From Xenorhabdus thuongxuanensis (GTDB taxonomy: Bacteria > Pseudomonadota > Gammaproteobacteria > Enterobacterales > Enterobacteriaceae), in assembly GCF_001908095.1 (NCBI RefSeq), contig NZ_MKGR01000003.1, forward strand, positions 30,579 through 94,578: a DNA stretch of 64,000 bases. Direction: 5' to 3'. Under the pieces are notes generated by a model, which was given only the letters and a program-made list of their open reading frames with translations, searched no databases and was not told where the DNA came from. Positions 51,811-61,606 of the stretch are shown piece by piece; the first letter of the stretch is position 1, and the number at the start of each line of letters is the position of its first letter. A program made the position numbers and the translations under genes.

Positions 51811-53517
51811 ATGTTGTGGGAAAGATTACATCGCTGGATGCCAGGCTTGGGAAATATTTGTCATTATCGTAGAGAATATTTTAGCCATGATATGCGAGCT
51901 GGCCTCTCTGTTGCAGCAGTAGCGCTGCCCGTTGCGATAGCTTATGCTGAATTAATGGGGATCAGCGCCATTATTGGTTTATATGCCTGCATTTTACCGA
52001 TGTTTGCATATGCACTGTTCGGTACTTCGCGACAGTTGATTGTTGGACCTGATGCTGCAACTTGTGCTGTTATTGCCGCTGCTGTTACACCATTGGCATT
52101 GGGGAATGAGCATGTTCGTTGGCAGCTTGCTATAGTTATGACGTTAATGACGGGATTTTGGTGTATTTTGGCTAGCCATTTTCGATTAGGCGCTTTCGCT
52201 GATTTTATATCTCGTCCCATTTTGAAAGGCTTTATTAATGGTGTTGCGATTACCATTATGGCTGATCAGCTTGCTAAAGTTTTTGGGCTGTTTGGGTTAC
52301 CTATGGAATTAATTGAAAGATTGATTTCACTTCCCCATAAATTGTTAGAATCTCACTGGCCGACGGTAGGGATGTCAGTAATGACGCTGCTGGTACTGCT
52401 TAGTGTACATTTCCTCCGTCCGAGTTGGCCTGCGCTACTGGTGGCAATGATTGTATCGACTTATATTAGTTGGCAATTTGAACTCAGCCAATATGGTATT
52501 CAGATTGTGGGTAGTATGGGGAGCGGTTTGCCTATTGTTCCTATACCCGAATTTGAACCCGGTATCATACGTGATTTAGTTGTTCCTTCCATTAACTTAG
52601 CGCTGATCAGTTTCGTCAGTTTTATGATGACTGCTCGTAGTTTTGCCAGTAAAAATGGCTATCAAGTCGATGCAGATCTAGAACTTAGGGCTTTGGGTAT
52701 CGCTAATATTGCTTCGTCATTATCACAAGGTTTTGCTGTTAGTGCTGCTGGTAGTCGTACTGCGGTCAATGATGCGATTGGTGGTAAAACGCAGATTGTG
52801 TCGGTGATAGCAGCTTGTGCCATCTTGCTGGTATTGCTGTTTATGACAGAAGCTCTGGTGTATATCCCGCTGTCTTCACTGGGTATTGTTTTAATCTTTT
52901 CCACTTGGTCTTTATTGAGTTTAAAGAATCTTTGGTCTTATCGGAAACGTAATCGTCAGGCTTTTACTTTGTCAATTTTTACGTTAATCGCCGTTTTGCT
53001 GGTGGGAGTGATCGATGGTATCGGTTTTGCCGTTTTGTTGGGGTTATTGCAATTTTTGCGGATAGTTTTTCGGCCTTCGGATCAATTATTGGGAGTAAAT
53101 GACCAAGGTATGGTTCGTTCTATCCGTCAGAATAATGATATCAAACCTGTAGATGGTATTATGATGTACCGCTTTAATTCTCCTCTCACTTATTTTAACG
53201 TCGGATTTTTCAAAAAACGCGTCTTACAGTATGTGAACAGTGCTGCAAATAGTCCTGTGTGGTTAGTGGTCGATGCGACGGTTAGTTTTACCTACGATGA
53301 TGTCAGTGTTTTTGCCGTGTTAGATGAGTTAATCACAGAATTAAAAGAGAAAGGTGTAACATTGGTTTTGGCAGGGCGCAGAACAGAGCTGAATCGCTGG
53401 ATTAAACAGAACAAACTGAGTCGCAGCGATGAAGATTTGATAGTTGTGCCGGATCTCTATTTTGCTATTCGTTTAATCCAAAGTAAGCAACAAATTGAGG
53501 AAAAACAGGAAAAGTAA
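51811..53517 (+). CDS. SulP-family anion transporter with STAS domain
   Basis: 568-aa inner-membrane protein of the SLC26/SulP family. It starts with a membrane domain of about 12 helices, including GLSVAAVALPVAIAYAELMGISAIIGLYACILPMFAYALFGTSRQLIVGPDAA, the family signature region. A C-terminal STAS domain (about residues 440-555) begins near DGIMMYRFNSPLTYFN. It is not close to E. coli DauA. The substrate could be sulfate, bicarbonate or a dicarboxylate, and nothing in the sequence decides. It is inserted on the opposite strand between yciB and yciC, which are adjacent in E. coli. Confidence 0.9.
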   Translation: MLWERLHRWMPGLGNICHYRREYFSHDMRAGLSVAAVALPVAIAYAELMGISAIIGLYACILPMFAYALFGTSRQLIVGPDAATCAVIAAAVTPLALGNEHVRWQLAIVMTLMTGFWCILASHFRLGAFADFISRPILKGFINGVAITIMADQLAKVFGLFGLPMELIERLISLPHKLLESHWPTVGMSVMTLLVLLSVHFLRPSWPALLVAMIVSTYISWQFELSQYGIQIVGSMGSGLPIVPIPEFEPGIIRDLVVPSINLALISFVSFMMTARSFASKNGYQVDADLELRALGIANIASSLSQGFAVSAAGSRTAVNDAIGGKTQIVSVIAACAILLVLLFMTEALVYIPLSSLGIVLIFSTWSLLSLKNLWSYRKRNRQAFTLSIFTLIAVLLVGVIDGIGFAVLLGLLQFLRIVFRPSDQLLGVNDQGMVRSIRQNNDIKPVDGIMMYRFNSPLTYFNVGFFKKRVLQYVNSAANSPVWLVVDATVSFTYDDVSVFAVLDELITELKEKGVTLVLAGRRTELNRWIKQNKLSRSDEDLIVVPDLYFAIRLIQSKQQIEEKQEK

Positions 53518-53545
53518 ATGAAGTTTATCTTTTTCCAGTTCACCT

Positions 53546-53570
53546 CACCTCACTGCAATGTAGTGAGGTG
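53546..53570. terminator. Hairpin between SulP gene and yciC
   Basis: CACCTCACT and AGTGAGGTG form a perfect 9-bp stem with a 7-base loop between convergent genes. There is no T-run, so termination strength is unclear. Confidence 0.55.
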
Positions 53571-53594
53571 AAAGGTAATTATGTTAAGTGATTA

Positions 53595-54350
53595 TTACAT
53601 ACCATTTGTGGTCTTATTTTGTGGCTTGACCAACATATACAAGCGGAATAGGTAAATCAGCAACAGGGATGATAACAGATTATCCAGCGCTGTTAGCAAC
53701 ATATCGGGCATTTTTGTCAGTACAAGAGCCAGAATTAGCTTGGCGATAAGCCATAGCAGTATCGCTGGGATCAACAACCGCATATGACCAAATGCCAACT
53801 TCCAACTATTTTGCATGGCTGCAAAAACATTTTTGCCTTTTTCAAACAAAAAAATAGGAGCCAGTGAGAATGCAATAGAAAACAGTATCCCTGGCAGAAC
53901 CATTAAAGCGTAGCCGATTTGGACCAACAGGGTACAAATAAGCATTAGCAAGAACATCTTAGGTAGTTGTGTTATTGATAATGTACTGGCACTAATGGCA
54001 TTAGTTTGCTGACCGCTAGAGATAGCACTGATGAGTACCAGCATACTGGCCGTTAGTAGGGTACTACCAAATATGTGGGTAAATAAAACTCCGAACATTG
54101 TGCGCATTAACATGAACTGCTCATCTGGCGTTAATTGCATCACGAAACGTTGGATACCTGTATTGCCTGACTCTTTGACTATATTTTGCAATTCAGCTAA
54201 TAAATTGAGCTGTTCATCATTAGGCATGAGTAAATGCCCCAGCAGTGTTGTCACCAGCGCGGCTAAGACAGAGAGGATGACAATATTCAACCATTGATTC
54301 TTTAAAAAGTTGATGCTGTCACGATACAGGGTATTTGCCGTGATGGGCAT
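53595..54350 (-). CDS. yciC: Inner-membrane protein YciC (UPF0259)
   Basis: Polytopic membrane protein of unknown function, 251 aa (E. coli 247). Family blocks are MPITANTLYRDSINFLKNQ at the start, LVQIGYALMVLPGILFSIAFSLAPI in the middle and LLIYLFRLYMLV at the end. The frame opens at 54380, but the ATG at 54350 follows AGGAG at eight bases. Confidence 0.93.
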   Translation of the reverse strand: MPITANTLYRDSINFLKNQWLNIVILSVLAALVTTLLGHLLMPNDEQLNLLAELQNIVKESGNTGIQRFVMQLTPDEQFMLMRTMFGVLFTHIFGSTLLTASMLVLISAISSGQQTNAISASTLSITQLPKMFLLMLICTLLVQIGYALMVLPGILFSIAFSLAPIFLFEKGKNVFAAMQNSWKLAFGHMRLLIPAILLWLIAKLILALVLTKMPDMLLTALDNLLSSLLLIYLFRLYMLVKPQNKTTNGM

Positions 54351-54406
54351 GAAAGTGGCTCCTATCAAATAAAACAACAATAGGACACAATTGTACCTTT
54401 TGGCCT

Positions 54407-54421
54407 AGTGGAAGCGAAGCT
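54407..54421 (+). repeat. Left inverted repeat of a 1-kb island
   Basis: AGTGGAAGCGAAGCT, matched in inverted orientation at 55402-55416 (14 of 15 bases; the similarity continues patchily inward with a shared GACA). It bounds a segment with a recombinase remnant and a GST-like gene. Confidence 0.65.
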
Positions 54422-54440
54422 GTAAAATAGACATTTGGCT

Positions 54441-54717
54441 TTTTTGAACCACATTAACACGGTACACAACTTAACTAAGAGTGGTGTTGGTCTGAAAGTA
54501 CTGACTAGATATGTACCGCCATCGACACTAAAGCAGCCACCGGCAAACTGATCTTCAGTATTTTCTCGGCACTGGCTGAGTGTTGAACGAGGAACAACAG
54601 GCCGTACTCGAATGCCAGAAAGAAGGAAGCAGTATCAATGCCGTGGCGCGTGAATTTAACACCACACGCCAAAAAATTCTCAGGATTAAATCCGCAAATC
54701 AGGAATCAACATTATGA
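54441..54717 (+). pseudogene. Decayed serine recombinase (resolvase/invertase) remnant
   Basis: No intact frame, but three fragments in three frames line up with the C-terminal two-thirds of a Tn-type resolvase. SGVGLKVLT (from about 54480) is followed after a frameshift by IDTKAATGKLIFSIFSALAE (from 54521, then a stop where FER should come). After a second shift comes EGSSINAVAREFNTTRQKIL (from about 54634), the helix-turn-helix end. The catalytic N-terminal part is missing. The stop overlaps the GST start (TTATGA). It marks a dead mobile element. Confidence 0.8.
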
Positions 54718-55310
54718 AAATATATACTTACCCTAAAAGTAGATCGTTGAGAGTTCTCTGGACTCTGGAAGAGATCGGGGCGCCTTATGAATCGGTCAAG
54801 GTTGATCTGTTTAATCCGACTTCTTGCATAAAATCCCCCCATTCACGAGGAAAAGTCCCTTTTCTGAGTGATGGAGATGTGTCCATTGAAGAGACACTGG
54901 CAATATGTATCTATATTTGTGAAAAATATTCTTCTACAACATTCTATCCTGCCGAACCGAAACTGAGGTCCACTATTAACTCATGGTTGAGCTATGCTCT
55001 TACTGACCTCGAGTCTCCAGTGTGGAACTTATTGAAACAGCAAGTTTTCATTCCAGAAAATCAGCGAAACTCAGGGCTCATAGATTACGCCAAAAGCGAA
55101 GCAAATAGAGCAGTTAACCAAATCAGGCTAAATAAAGGTTACGAATGGATAACAGGCTCTAACTTTACGTTAGCTGATATCTTCGTGACACACACTCTGT
55201 TGTGGGCAAAACTATGTGGTATAGCTATAAATTCAGAAATAAAGGATTACATGGACAGGGCTATGAGTCGACCTACCTATTTGAAGGCCCAGGAAAGAAA
55301 TAATCGTTAA
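54714..55310 (+). CDS. Glutathione S-transferase-like protein
   Basis: 198-aa cytosolic GST-fold protein. The N-terminal thioredoxin-like domain (KIYTYPKSRSLRVLWTLEEIGAPYE, then GKVPFLSDGDVSIEETLAI, about residues 2-75) is followed by an all-helical domain with the conserved NFTLADIF (near 160). Such proteins conjugate glutathione or act as peroxidases or isomerases; the substrate is unknown. Its ATG overlaps the resolvase remnant and its AGGA ribosome binding site lies inside it, so it was probably carried by the same element. It lies between the inverted repeats at 54407 and 55416. Confidence 0.87.
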   Translation: MKIYTYPKSRSLRVLWTLEEIGAPYESVKVDLFNPTSCIKSPHSRGKVPFLSDGDVSIEETLAICIYICEKYSSTTFYPAEPKLRSTINSWLSYALTDLESPVWNLLKQQVFIPENQRNSGLIDYAKSEANRAVNQIRLNKGYEWITGSNFTLADIFVTHTLLWAKLCGIAINSEIKDYMDRAMSRPTYLKAQERNNR

Positions 55311-55401
55311 AAATGATAGACGAGTGGCGGTTGTGGCTATTCAATACTGCACTTTCGGGGGTTCTTATACGGAAGCGCATTAACAGATGTTGTCAAATTG
55401 T

Positions 55402-55416
55402 AGCTTCGCTCCCACT
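55402..55416 (-). repeat. Right inverted repeat of the 1-kb island
   Basis: AGCTTCGCTCCCACT is the inverted partner of 54407-54421 (one mismatch), 92 bases past the GST stop. No clear target-site duplication flanks the pair. Confidence 0.65.
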
Positions 55417-55774
55417 GAGCCTTGTTGGGAGAATTATTGGATACCTAAGATTTACTCCAGTGCTTGATCCTGCATCTTGAGGCTGGTGAGGGTAAGAATT
55501 CTTCCTTGCCAAGCCCCTTCATTGTGGATTTTATAAAAATGATCATTTCATTAACTTTGTGTTAATAAATTCATGAGAGACTGGAATATTAAATAAGGGT
55601 TCTTAGTATATTATTATTTATTGTTATTCATTCAAAAATTGACTTCAATATATAAATCATGGATGGCATTAAAATTAATACGCAGAGAATTTTGATTTGG
55701 ATCAATTTAAAATATTCAATAAATGAAATAATAAAACAGTAAATACATTACTTCGCTAAAAATATTTAAAAGAT

Positions 55775-55795
55775 GTGATCTGTCTTAGATCACAA
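55775..55795. promoter_or_regulatory. 21-bp palindrome upstream of ompW
   Basis: TGTGATCT-GTCTT-AGATCACA, a perfect 8-bp inverted repeat 58 bp before the ompW start. Half-sites resemble CRP/FNR elements, but the spacing fits neither consensus exactly. Confidence 0.55.
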
Positions 55796-55852
55796 TAGTA
55801 AACAAACGGATATATTTCGGACTACTTTAAAACCACATAAATGGGATGGATA

Positions 55853-56494
55853 ATGAAGAAGATTTCTGCGCTTGTATTAGCTGCTGCTACGTTAGCCCCG
55901 TCATTAACTTTTGCCCATGAAGCAGGTGATTTCCTGTTTCGTACAGGTACAGCAACGGTAAGGCCGCATGCGGGTTCTGATAATGTATTAGGATTGGGAT
56001 CTTTTGGTGTCAATAATAATACTCAGTTGGGTTTAACTTTTGGTTACATGATTACTGATAATATTGGTGTCGAGTTATTGGCAGCAACACCATTTCAGCA
56101 TAAAGTCAGTTTACCAGGAGCGGGTGAAATCGCTGAAGTTAAACATTTACCACCAACTCTAATGGCACAATATTATTTTGGTGCTACAGAAAATGAATTT
56201 CGTCCTTATGTTGGGATTGGTGTTAACTATACTACTTTCTTTAGCGAAAAATTTACTAATAATGAAACTGTAAAGGGCGCTAATTTAAATAGCCTGGATC
56301 TAAAAGATTCTTGGGGTATCGCTGGGCAGGTTGGCCTGGATTATCAACTGAACAAAAACTGGATGCTGAATACTTCGCTTTGGTGGATGAATATTGAAAC
56401 TGATGTGAAATTCAAAGTCGGTGATGTAGATAAAAAATATAAAACCCGCCTTGACCCGTGGGTCTTTATGTTCGGTGTTGGTTATAGTTTCTAA
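55853..56494 (+). CDS. ompW: Outer-membrane protein OmpW
   Basis: Eight-stranded outer-membrane barrel with a hydrophobic channel, induced under low oxygen in relatives. 213 aa (E. coli 212) with a cleavable signal peptide ending LTFA before HEAGDFLFRTGTATVRP. It carries the family blocks LGLTFGYMITDNIGVELLAATPF and HLPPTLMAQYYFG, and a terminal barrel strand ending GVGYSF. The ATG at 55853 follows GGGATGGA; an earlier ATG at 55841 is less likely. Confidence 0.96.
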   Translation: MKKISALVLAAATLAPSLTFAHEAGDFLFRTGTATVRPHAGSDNVLGLGSFGVNNNTQLGLTFGYMITDNIGVELLAATPFQHKVSLPGAGEIAEVKHLPPTLMAQYYFGATENEFRPYVGIGVNYTTFFSEKFTNNETVKGANLNSLDLKDSWGIAGQVGLDYQLNKNWMLNTSLWWMNIETDVKFKVGDVDKKYKTRLDPWVFMFGVGYSF

Positions 56495-56534
56495 TTAAAG
56501 CTACGTGTGTTTGACTTTGACATAAGAGAGAACC

Positions 56535-56560
56535 AATGGGGCGTCATTGCCCCATTTTTT
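56535..56560 (+). terminator. Intrinsic terminator between ompW and trpA
   Basis: AATGGGGC and GCCCCATT pair across a 6-base loop, followed by TTTT on the plus strand. It may also serve the convergent trp operon. Confidence 0.85.
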
Positions 56561-56570
56561 GATAGCATGC

Positions 56571-57377
56571 TTATAATTGTGTGGCGTTTTTCATTGTTCG
56601 AACGAAATTTATTAATTTTTCCAGCATCATTTTGGGTTGATGCAAGTTATCTTCAATAATTTTGACAACAGCTGAACCTGAAATTGCACCCGCAGCACCG
56701 CTATTGAGAGCAGTCATAACTTGCTCTGGCTCTGAAATGCCAAAACCTTGTATAGCAGGGGCAGCGTGATATTCTTTGAGCTTATTGACAATATGATTAA
56801 GTGGCTGTTGAGCGCGATTTTCACTACCAGTTACTCCCGCTCTTGATAGCAGATAGGTATATCCACGTCCAAATGAAGCCACTTCACGCAGCAAATTATC
56901 ATCTGCATTAGGGGGGCAAATAAAGATCGGGGCAATATTATGCTTTATGGCAGCTGAACGGAAAGGCGATGACTCAGATAATGGCACATCAGCGACAAGT
57001 ACGGAGTCAACACCAGCGCTTTTGCAGCGATGATAAAACTCATCAATGCCATTGTGGAAGACGAGATTGGCGTAAACTAATAGGCCAATGGGTATATCAG
57101 TGTGTTTAGCCCGAATTTTAGCCAGCAGGTCAAAACATAATGTGGGAGTGACCTTGGATGATAACGCACGCAGATTGGCATTTTGGATAGTTGGGCCGTC
57201 AGCAAGGGGATCTGAGAACGGAATACCCAATTCAAGCGCATCAGCACCACCTGAAATTAAGGTATCAATAATTTCCAACGACAATTCGGGATTAGGATCG
57301 CCGAGAGTGACAAAAGGAACAAAAGCACCTTGGTTTTGGTTTTGCAGCTTCTTAAAAAGTTGTTCGTAACGTCCCAT
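56571..57377 (-). CDS. trpA: Tryptophan synthase alpha subunit
   Basis: Cleaves indole-3-glycerol phosphate to indole and glyceraldehyde-3-phosphate; indole passes through a tunnel to TrpB. 268 aa, as in E. coli. Catalytic E49 ([13 protein letters not shown]) and D60 are at the canonical positions. Its ATG overlaps the trpB stop by one base (TGATG), giving coupling. Last gene of the trp operon. Confidence 0.97.
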   Translation of the reverse strand: MGRYEQLFKKLQNQNQGAFVPFVTLGDPNPELSLEIIDTLISGGADALELGIPFSDPLADGPTIQNANLRALSSKVTPTLCFDLLAKIRAKHTDIPIGLLVYANLVFHNGIDEFYHRCKSAGVDSVLVADVPLSESSPFRSAAIKHNIAPIFICPPNADDNLLREVASFGRGYTYLLSRAGVTGSENRAQQPLNHIVNKLKEYHAAPAIQGFGISEPEQVMTALNSGAAGAISGSAVVKIIEDNLHQPKMMLEKLINFVRTMKNATQL

Positions 57378-58567
57378 CAGATTTCCCCCCTGGATTTTAA
57401 AATATCGTGAACGGTAAAGATGTCTTTGTCACCACGGCCAGATAAATTGACAATTAATAATTGTTCTTTGTCTGGAGCCTCATGAATCATTTTCAAGGCA
57501 TAAGCCAAAGCATGAGAGGATTCCAGTGCAGGAATGATACCTTCATTGCGTGAGAGTTTCTGGAAGGCTTCCAGCGCTTCATCATCCGTAATTGAAACAT
57601 AATCGGCTCTACCGATGCTGTTTAAATAGGCATGTTGCGGACCAACGGAAGGAAAATCTAAACCCGCCGAAATGGAATAAGATTCTTCAATTTGCCCGTC
57701 TTCTGTCTGCATAATTGGCGCTTTCATGCCAAAGTAAATTCCCAATCTTCCGTGTTTCAGTGGGGCACCATGCTCTCCAGTTTCAATACCATGTCCCGCA
57801 GGCTCAACACCGATCAAGCGGACATCATTTTCTGGAATGAATTCAGCAAACAAACCGATGGCATTTGAACCACCACCAATGCAGGCAATGACGGCATCAG
57901 GTAAACGGCCTTCTTTTTCCAGGATTTGAGCTTTGGCTTCTTCACCAATCATACGTTGAAATTCTCGTACCATTGTCGGATATGGGTGAGGGCCAGCCGC
58001 CGTGCCCAATAGATAATGCGCTTTTTCATAGCAACCCGACCAGTCACGCATTGCTTCGTTACAAGCATCTTTCAAGGTTGCCGAGCCGCTGTGAACAGGG
58101 ATCACTTCTGCCCCCATCAAACGCATGCGAAAAACATTGGGCGATTGGCGTTCAATATCTTTTGCTCCCATATAAATACGGCACTTCAGCCCTAATAACG
58201 CACAAGCCAAGGCGGTTGCGACGCCATGTTGACCAGCGCCTGTTTCAGCAATGATTTCATGCTTTCCCATGCGTTTTGCCAACAATGCTTGTCCTAAAAC
58301 CTGATTGGTTTTGTGAGCACCGCCGTGGAGCAAATCTTCACGTTTCAAGTACAAACGTGTTTTTGTCCCTTTAGTCAGGTTTTGACACAGCGTTAAGGCA
58401 GTGGGTCTGCCTGCATAGTTTTTCAAGAGATCCTGAAATGTATGCTGAAATTCAAGATCTTTCTGTGCGTCAATAAAGGCTTCTTCTAATTGGTTAAGTG
58501 CAGGGATCAAAATTTGTGGCACAAATTGTCCACCAAAGTCGCCAAAATAAGGATTCAATTTACTCAT
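57377..58567 (-). CDS. trpB: Tryptophan synthase beta subunit
   Basis: PLP enzyme joining indole and serine to make tryptophan. 396 aa (E. coli 397). The PLP lysine is K86 in HGGAHKTNQ, the catalytic Glu is in AETGAGQHG, and the phosphate-binding loop is GGGSNAIG. The frame opens four codons earlier at 58579, but the ATG at 58567 gives [13 protein letters not shown], matching the family, and has GGATGAG upstream. Confidence 0.97.
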   Translation of the reverse strand: MSKLNPYFGDFGGQFVPQILIPALNQLEEAFIDAQKDLEFQHTFQDLLKNYAGRPTALTLCQNLTKGTKTRLYLKREDLLHGGAHKTNQVLGQALLAKRMGKHEIIAETGAGQHGVATALACALLGLKCRIYMGAKDIERQSPNVFRMRLMGAEVIPVHSGSATLKDACNEAMRDWSGCYEKAHYLLGTAAGPHPYPTMVREFQRMIGEEAKAQILEKEGRLPDAVIACIGGGSNAIGLFAEFIPENDVRLIGVEPAGHGIETGEHGAPLKHGRLGIYFGMKAPIMQTEDGQIEESYSISAGLDFPSVGPQHAYLNSIGRADYVSITDDEALEAFQKLSRNEGIIPALESSHALAYALKMIHEAPDKEQLLIVNLSGRGDKDIFTVHDILKSRGEI

Positions 58568-58597
58568 TGTTCTACTCATCCATTTTTATCTGAAAAA

Positions 58598-59962
58598 TTA
58601 GTGATAACAGCGCAATTGTTGAAACACCTGCTTGATTTTCTGGCTGCTTTTGATACCCGGAGACACTTCAACTCCTGAGTTAAAATCCAGTCCATAACAG
58701 CCAAATGTTGCTGCCAGTTGGCAGTTTTCAGCGTTCAGGCCACCAGCCAGAAAACTGTTATGCTGAATTAGTGGGTTGATTAACTGCCAGTCAAATGGTT
58801 TTCCTGTTCCTCCTGCTCCGTTATCCAACAATAAGTGATCAACATGAGATATTGCGGAAAATTCCGCAGCATTAGACATATTAATGGCTTTCCAAATTTC
58901 ACAATGTTCAGGTAGTACCGCGCGTAGGGAGTTAATGTAGTTTTCATCTTCACCTCCGTGCAGTTGAACTGCGGTGAGCGAAAGCCTACGGGCGATATTA
59001 TTGACAAAATCAATGGGTTGATTTTGAAACACGCCAACATATAGAAGAGAGGCTTCATTGATAATTTGTTGAGCTTTTTCCAGGCTGATTTTGCGCGGTG
59101 ATTTTTCGGCAAAAATTAAACCACCGTAAACGGCACCCATTTGCAATGCGGCTTTGGCATCTTGTGGGCGAGTCAGGCCACAAACTTTGTTATCACCCAA
59201 AATCAGGCGGCGTAAAGCGAGATCTAAATTTTGTTGTGCCATTAAAGAACTACCTATAAGAAAACCATCGGCAAATTGGCTTAATTCCCGCACCTGGCGA
59301 TGCTGGTGGATACCGGATTCGCTGATGACGATAGTGTCTTCAGGTAAACCAATAGACAGTTTACGGGTACGCTCTATATCAATGGACAAATCACGGAGAT
59401 CCCGATTATTGATACCAATAACTTTTGCTCCCAATTTAATTGCACGTTGCCGCTCATCCTCATTACTGACTTCGGTCAGTACACCCATATCAAGACTGTG
59501 TGCCAATGCAGACAATTTACGATACGCATCATCATCAAGGACAGAAAGCATAAGTAAAATAGCATCAGCTTGATAATAACGGGCGAGGTAAACCTGATAG
59601 TCATCAATAATAAAATCTTTGCACAAAACAGGTTGATGTACTGTAGAACTGACCATTGCCAGAAAATCATAACTGCCCTGAAAGTATTTTTCATCGGTCA
59701 AGACAGAGATTGCAGCAGCATAAGGTTGATAAGTTTTAGCAATATGAACGGGATCGAAATCTTCACGAATCAATCCCTTTGAAGGGGATGCCTTTTTGCA
59801 TTCTAAAATAAAAACGGTTTGCTTATGGGTCAACGCCTGATAAAACCGACGGTGACTTGGAACGATAGCATCAATAAAATTCTCCAGCGGTTGTTCTGCC
59901 TTACGAGTAATCAGATATGCCACTTTATCTTCAACAATTTTCTGTAATACGCTGGTTTTCAT
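58598..59962 (-). CDS. trpC: Fused indole-3-glycerol phosphate synthase / phosphoribosylanthranilate isomerase
   Basis: Bifunctional TrpC-TrpF of 454 aa (E. coli 453), two TIM barrels. The N-terminal synthase half has [14 protein letters not shown]. The C-terminal isomerase half begins near [12 protein letters not shown] (about residue 258) and has [12 protein letters not shown] and [13 protein letters not shown]. It overlaps trpD by four bases (ATGA). Confidence 0.97.
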   Translation of the reverse strand: MKTSVLQKIVEDKVAYLITRKAEQPLENFIDAIVPSHRRFYQALTHKQTVFILECKKASPSKGLIREDFDPVHIAKTYQPYAAAISVLTDEKYFQGSYDFLAMVSSTVHQPVLCKDFIIDDYQVYLARYYQADAILLMLSVLDDDAYRKLSALAHSLDMGVLTEVSNEDERQRAIKLGAKVIGINNRDLRDLSIDIERTRKLSIGLPEDTIVISESGIHQHRQVRELSQFADGFLIGSSLMAQQNLDLALRRLILGDNKVCGLTRPQDAKAALQMGAVYGGLIFAEKSPRKISLEKAQQIINEASLLYVGVFQNQPIDFVNNIARRLSLTAVQLHGGEDENYINSLRAVLPEHCEIWKAINMSNAAEFSAISHVDHLLLDNGAGGTGKPFDWQLINPLIQHNSFLAGGLNAENCQLAATFGCYGLDFNSGVEVSPGIKSSQKIKQVFQQLRCYH

Positions 59963-60963
59963 GATTTAGTCCTTGCTGCCAATGCCGTTACTTTTTCATA
60001 AGCCTGGCCGCTGTAAATAGTATCGAGTGCCAATTGAGTATTTTCCCGTAGATCTTCTTGCCCATGGATCTTCATTAACAGAGCCACATTGGCTGCTACG
60101 GCATGAGCATGGGCTTTGCTTCCGCGACCTCGCAATAACATTGCCAACATGTTGCGGTTTTCTTCTGGTGATCCACCTTTCAGTGAAGATATTGGATGGT
60201 TTGGCAAACCAAAATCTGTTGCTGTTAACTGATATTGGTTAATTTCACCGTGATGAAGTTCTGCAACATAGGTTGGTGCATGTAAGGCAACTTCGTCCAT
60301 TCCTCCGCTGTGTACAACGGCGGCGCGTTGATAACCTAAAGTGTGTAAGGTATGGGCGATGGGTTCAACTAATTCGGGACTATAGACTCCGATGAGAGAC
60401 ACAGGAGGACGCGCCGGATTGATCAACGGACCAAGCACATTAAATAATGTCCGGGTTTTTAGTTGTTGGCGAACTTGAACCGCATGACGGAATCCGCTGT
60501 GATATTGAGGGGCGAACAGGAAACAGACACCAATCTCATCCAAGGCACTGCGTGATTCTTCAGCTTGGGCATCCAATGCAATGCCGAATGCAGCTAATAA
60601 ATCAGATGATCCAGACCGACTGGAAATACTGCGATTTCCATGTTTTGCCACCTTAAGGCCACAAGCAGCAGCAATAAAGGCGCTGGTTGTTGAAATGTTA
60701 ATGCTATTGGAACCGTCGCCACCTGTGCCGACGATATCACAAAACGTGTAATCAGGACGAGGAAAGGGAGCTGCGTTCGTCAGGAACGCCTGGGCTGCGC
60801 CCGCAATTTCTTGTGGTTGTTCTCCCCGTAACTTCAGGCTAATTAATATCGCAGACAGTTGTATATCGCTTAGCTCACCATGAATAATGGCAGTGAATAA
60901 CTGTTGGCTTTCTTGTTGTGTCAGTGCCTGGGCACTGAATAATTTGTCAAAAATCAACTGCAT
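59959..60963 (-). CDS. trpD: Anthranilate phosphoribosyltransferase
   Basis: Transfers phosphoribosyl from PRPP to anthranilate. 334 aa, a stand-alone protein, unlike the TrpG-TrpD fusion of E. coli. The PRPP-binding glycine loop is [14 protein letters not shown] (about residues 82-95) and KHGNRS follows. GGGA precedes the ATG. The 64-base gap to trpG contains degenerate tandem repeats. Confidence 0.97.
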   Translation of the reverse strand: MQLIFDKLFSAQALTQQESQQLFTAIIHGELSDIQLSAILISLKLRGEQPQEIAGAAQAFLTNAAPFPRPDYTFCDIVGTGGDGSNSINISTTSAFIAAACGLKVAKHGNRSISSRSGSSDLLAAFGIALDAQAEESRSALDEIGVCFLFAPQYHSGFRHAVQVRQQLKTRTLFNVLGPLINPARPPVSLIGVYSPELVEPIAHTLHTLGYQRAAVVHSGGMDEVALHAPTYVAELHHGEINQYQLTATDFGLPNHPISSLKGGSPEENRNMLAMLLRGRGSKAHAHAVAANVALLMKIHGQEDLRENTQLALDTIYSGQAYEKVTALAARTKS

Positions 60964-60965
60964 TT

Positions 60966-61027
60966 TCCCATCCCTTCAAGTTTAGTGCCTTTAATTCGAT
61001 ACCCTTAAATTCACAACCTTTAAATCG
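60966..61027 (-). repeat. Four degenerate ~15-nt tandem repeats between trpG and trpD
   Basis: On the coding strand the gap reads as four related units: GATTTAAAGGTTGT, GAATTTAAGGGTATC, GAATTAAAGGCACTA and AACTTGAAGGGATGG. Each has an AAAGG/AAGGG Shine-Dalgarno-like core, and the last one serves as the trpD ribosome binding site. Confidence 0.7.
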
Positions 61028-61606
61028 TCAGCTCAATGCCCAAGCCAGAGTTTGTTCAAGCAGCCTGGCACCTCGTGTAGTCAAAATAGATTCGGGATGG
61101 AACTGAAAACCACAAACTTTGTGCTCATCATGACGTACAGCCATCACGATATCGCCACATAAAGCAGAGACAGTCAGTGCTGTCGGAGCATGCACAGCGG
61201 CAAGAGAATGGTAACGAGCAACAGACAAAGGATTTGGTAGGCCGGAAAACATATCTTTCCCATCATGGATAGCTGGTGTTGCCCTGCCATGCAGAATTTC
61301 CTGAGCAGCAGAGACATTTCCTCCATAAGCTTCAATAATTGCCTGATGCCCAAGACAAATTCCGATTATTGGGATCTGGCTTATTACTTGCTTAAGCAAT
61401 TCAGGCATACAGCCTGCCTCTGATGGTTTACCTGGACCAGGAGATAACATTAAAAGAGGAGATTCCATCTCATTAAGTTTGGTAATAATAATGTTTGCTG
61501 ACACTGTATTGCGGTAAACAACGACATGGTGACCATGAGTACGCAGTTGATCCACGAGGTTGTATGTGAAGGAGTCCACATTATCGAGTAAAAGAATATT
61601 AGCCAT
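61028..61606 (-). CDS. trpG: Anthranilate synthase glutaminase subunit
   Basis: Class I glutamine amidotransferase supplying ammonia to TrpE. 192 aa. The nucleophile is C84 in GICLGHQAI, the His/Glu pair is in FQFHPES, and the oxyanion region is LSPGPGKP. Its ATG overlaps the trpE stop by one base (TGATG). It is a separate gene here, as in Serratia-type enterobacteria. Confidence 0.97.
   Translation of the reverse strand: MANILLLDNVDSFTYNLVDQLRTHGHHVVVYRNTVSANIIITKLNEMESPLLMLSPGPGKPSEAGCMPELLKQVISQIPIIGICLGHQAIIEAYGGNVSAAQEILHGRATPAIHDGKDMFSGLPNPLSVARYHSLAAVHAPTALTVSALCGDIVMAVRHDEHKVCGFQFHPESILTTRGARLLEQTLAWALS

Larger units (their letters stand above)
55311..55852. other. Spacer before ompW with the island's right end
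   Basis: 542 bp without a gene. The first 100 bases are GC-richer than the rest and end in the right inverted repeat of the island. From about 55540 onward the DNA is the AT-rich ompW promoter region. Confidence 0.55.

Noticed and set aside
54403..55425. Possible GCCT target duplication flanking the 1-kb island
   Set aside because: The right copy is not directly adjacent to the repeat, so it does not qualify as a target-site duplication.
59154..59573. 139-codon frame antisense to trpC
   Set aside because: Shadow of the conserved TrpC coding sequence.
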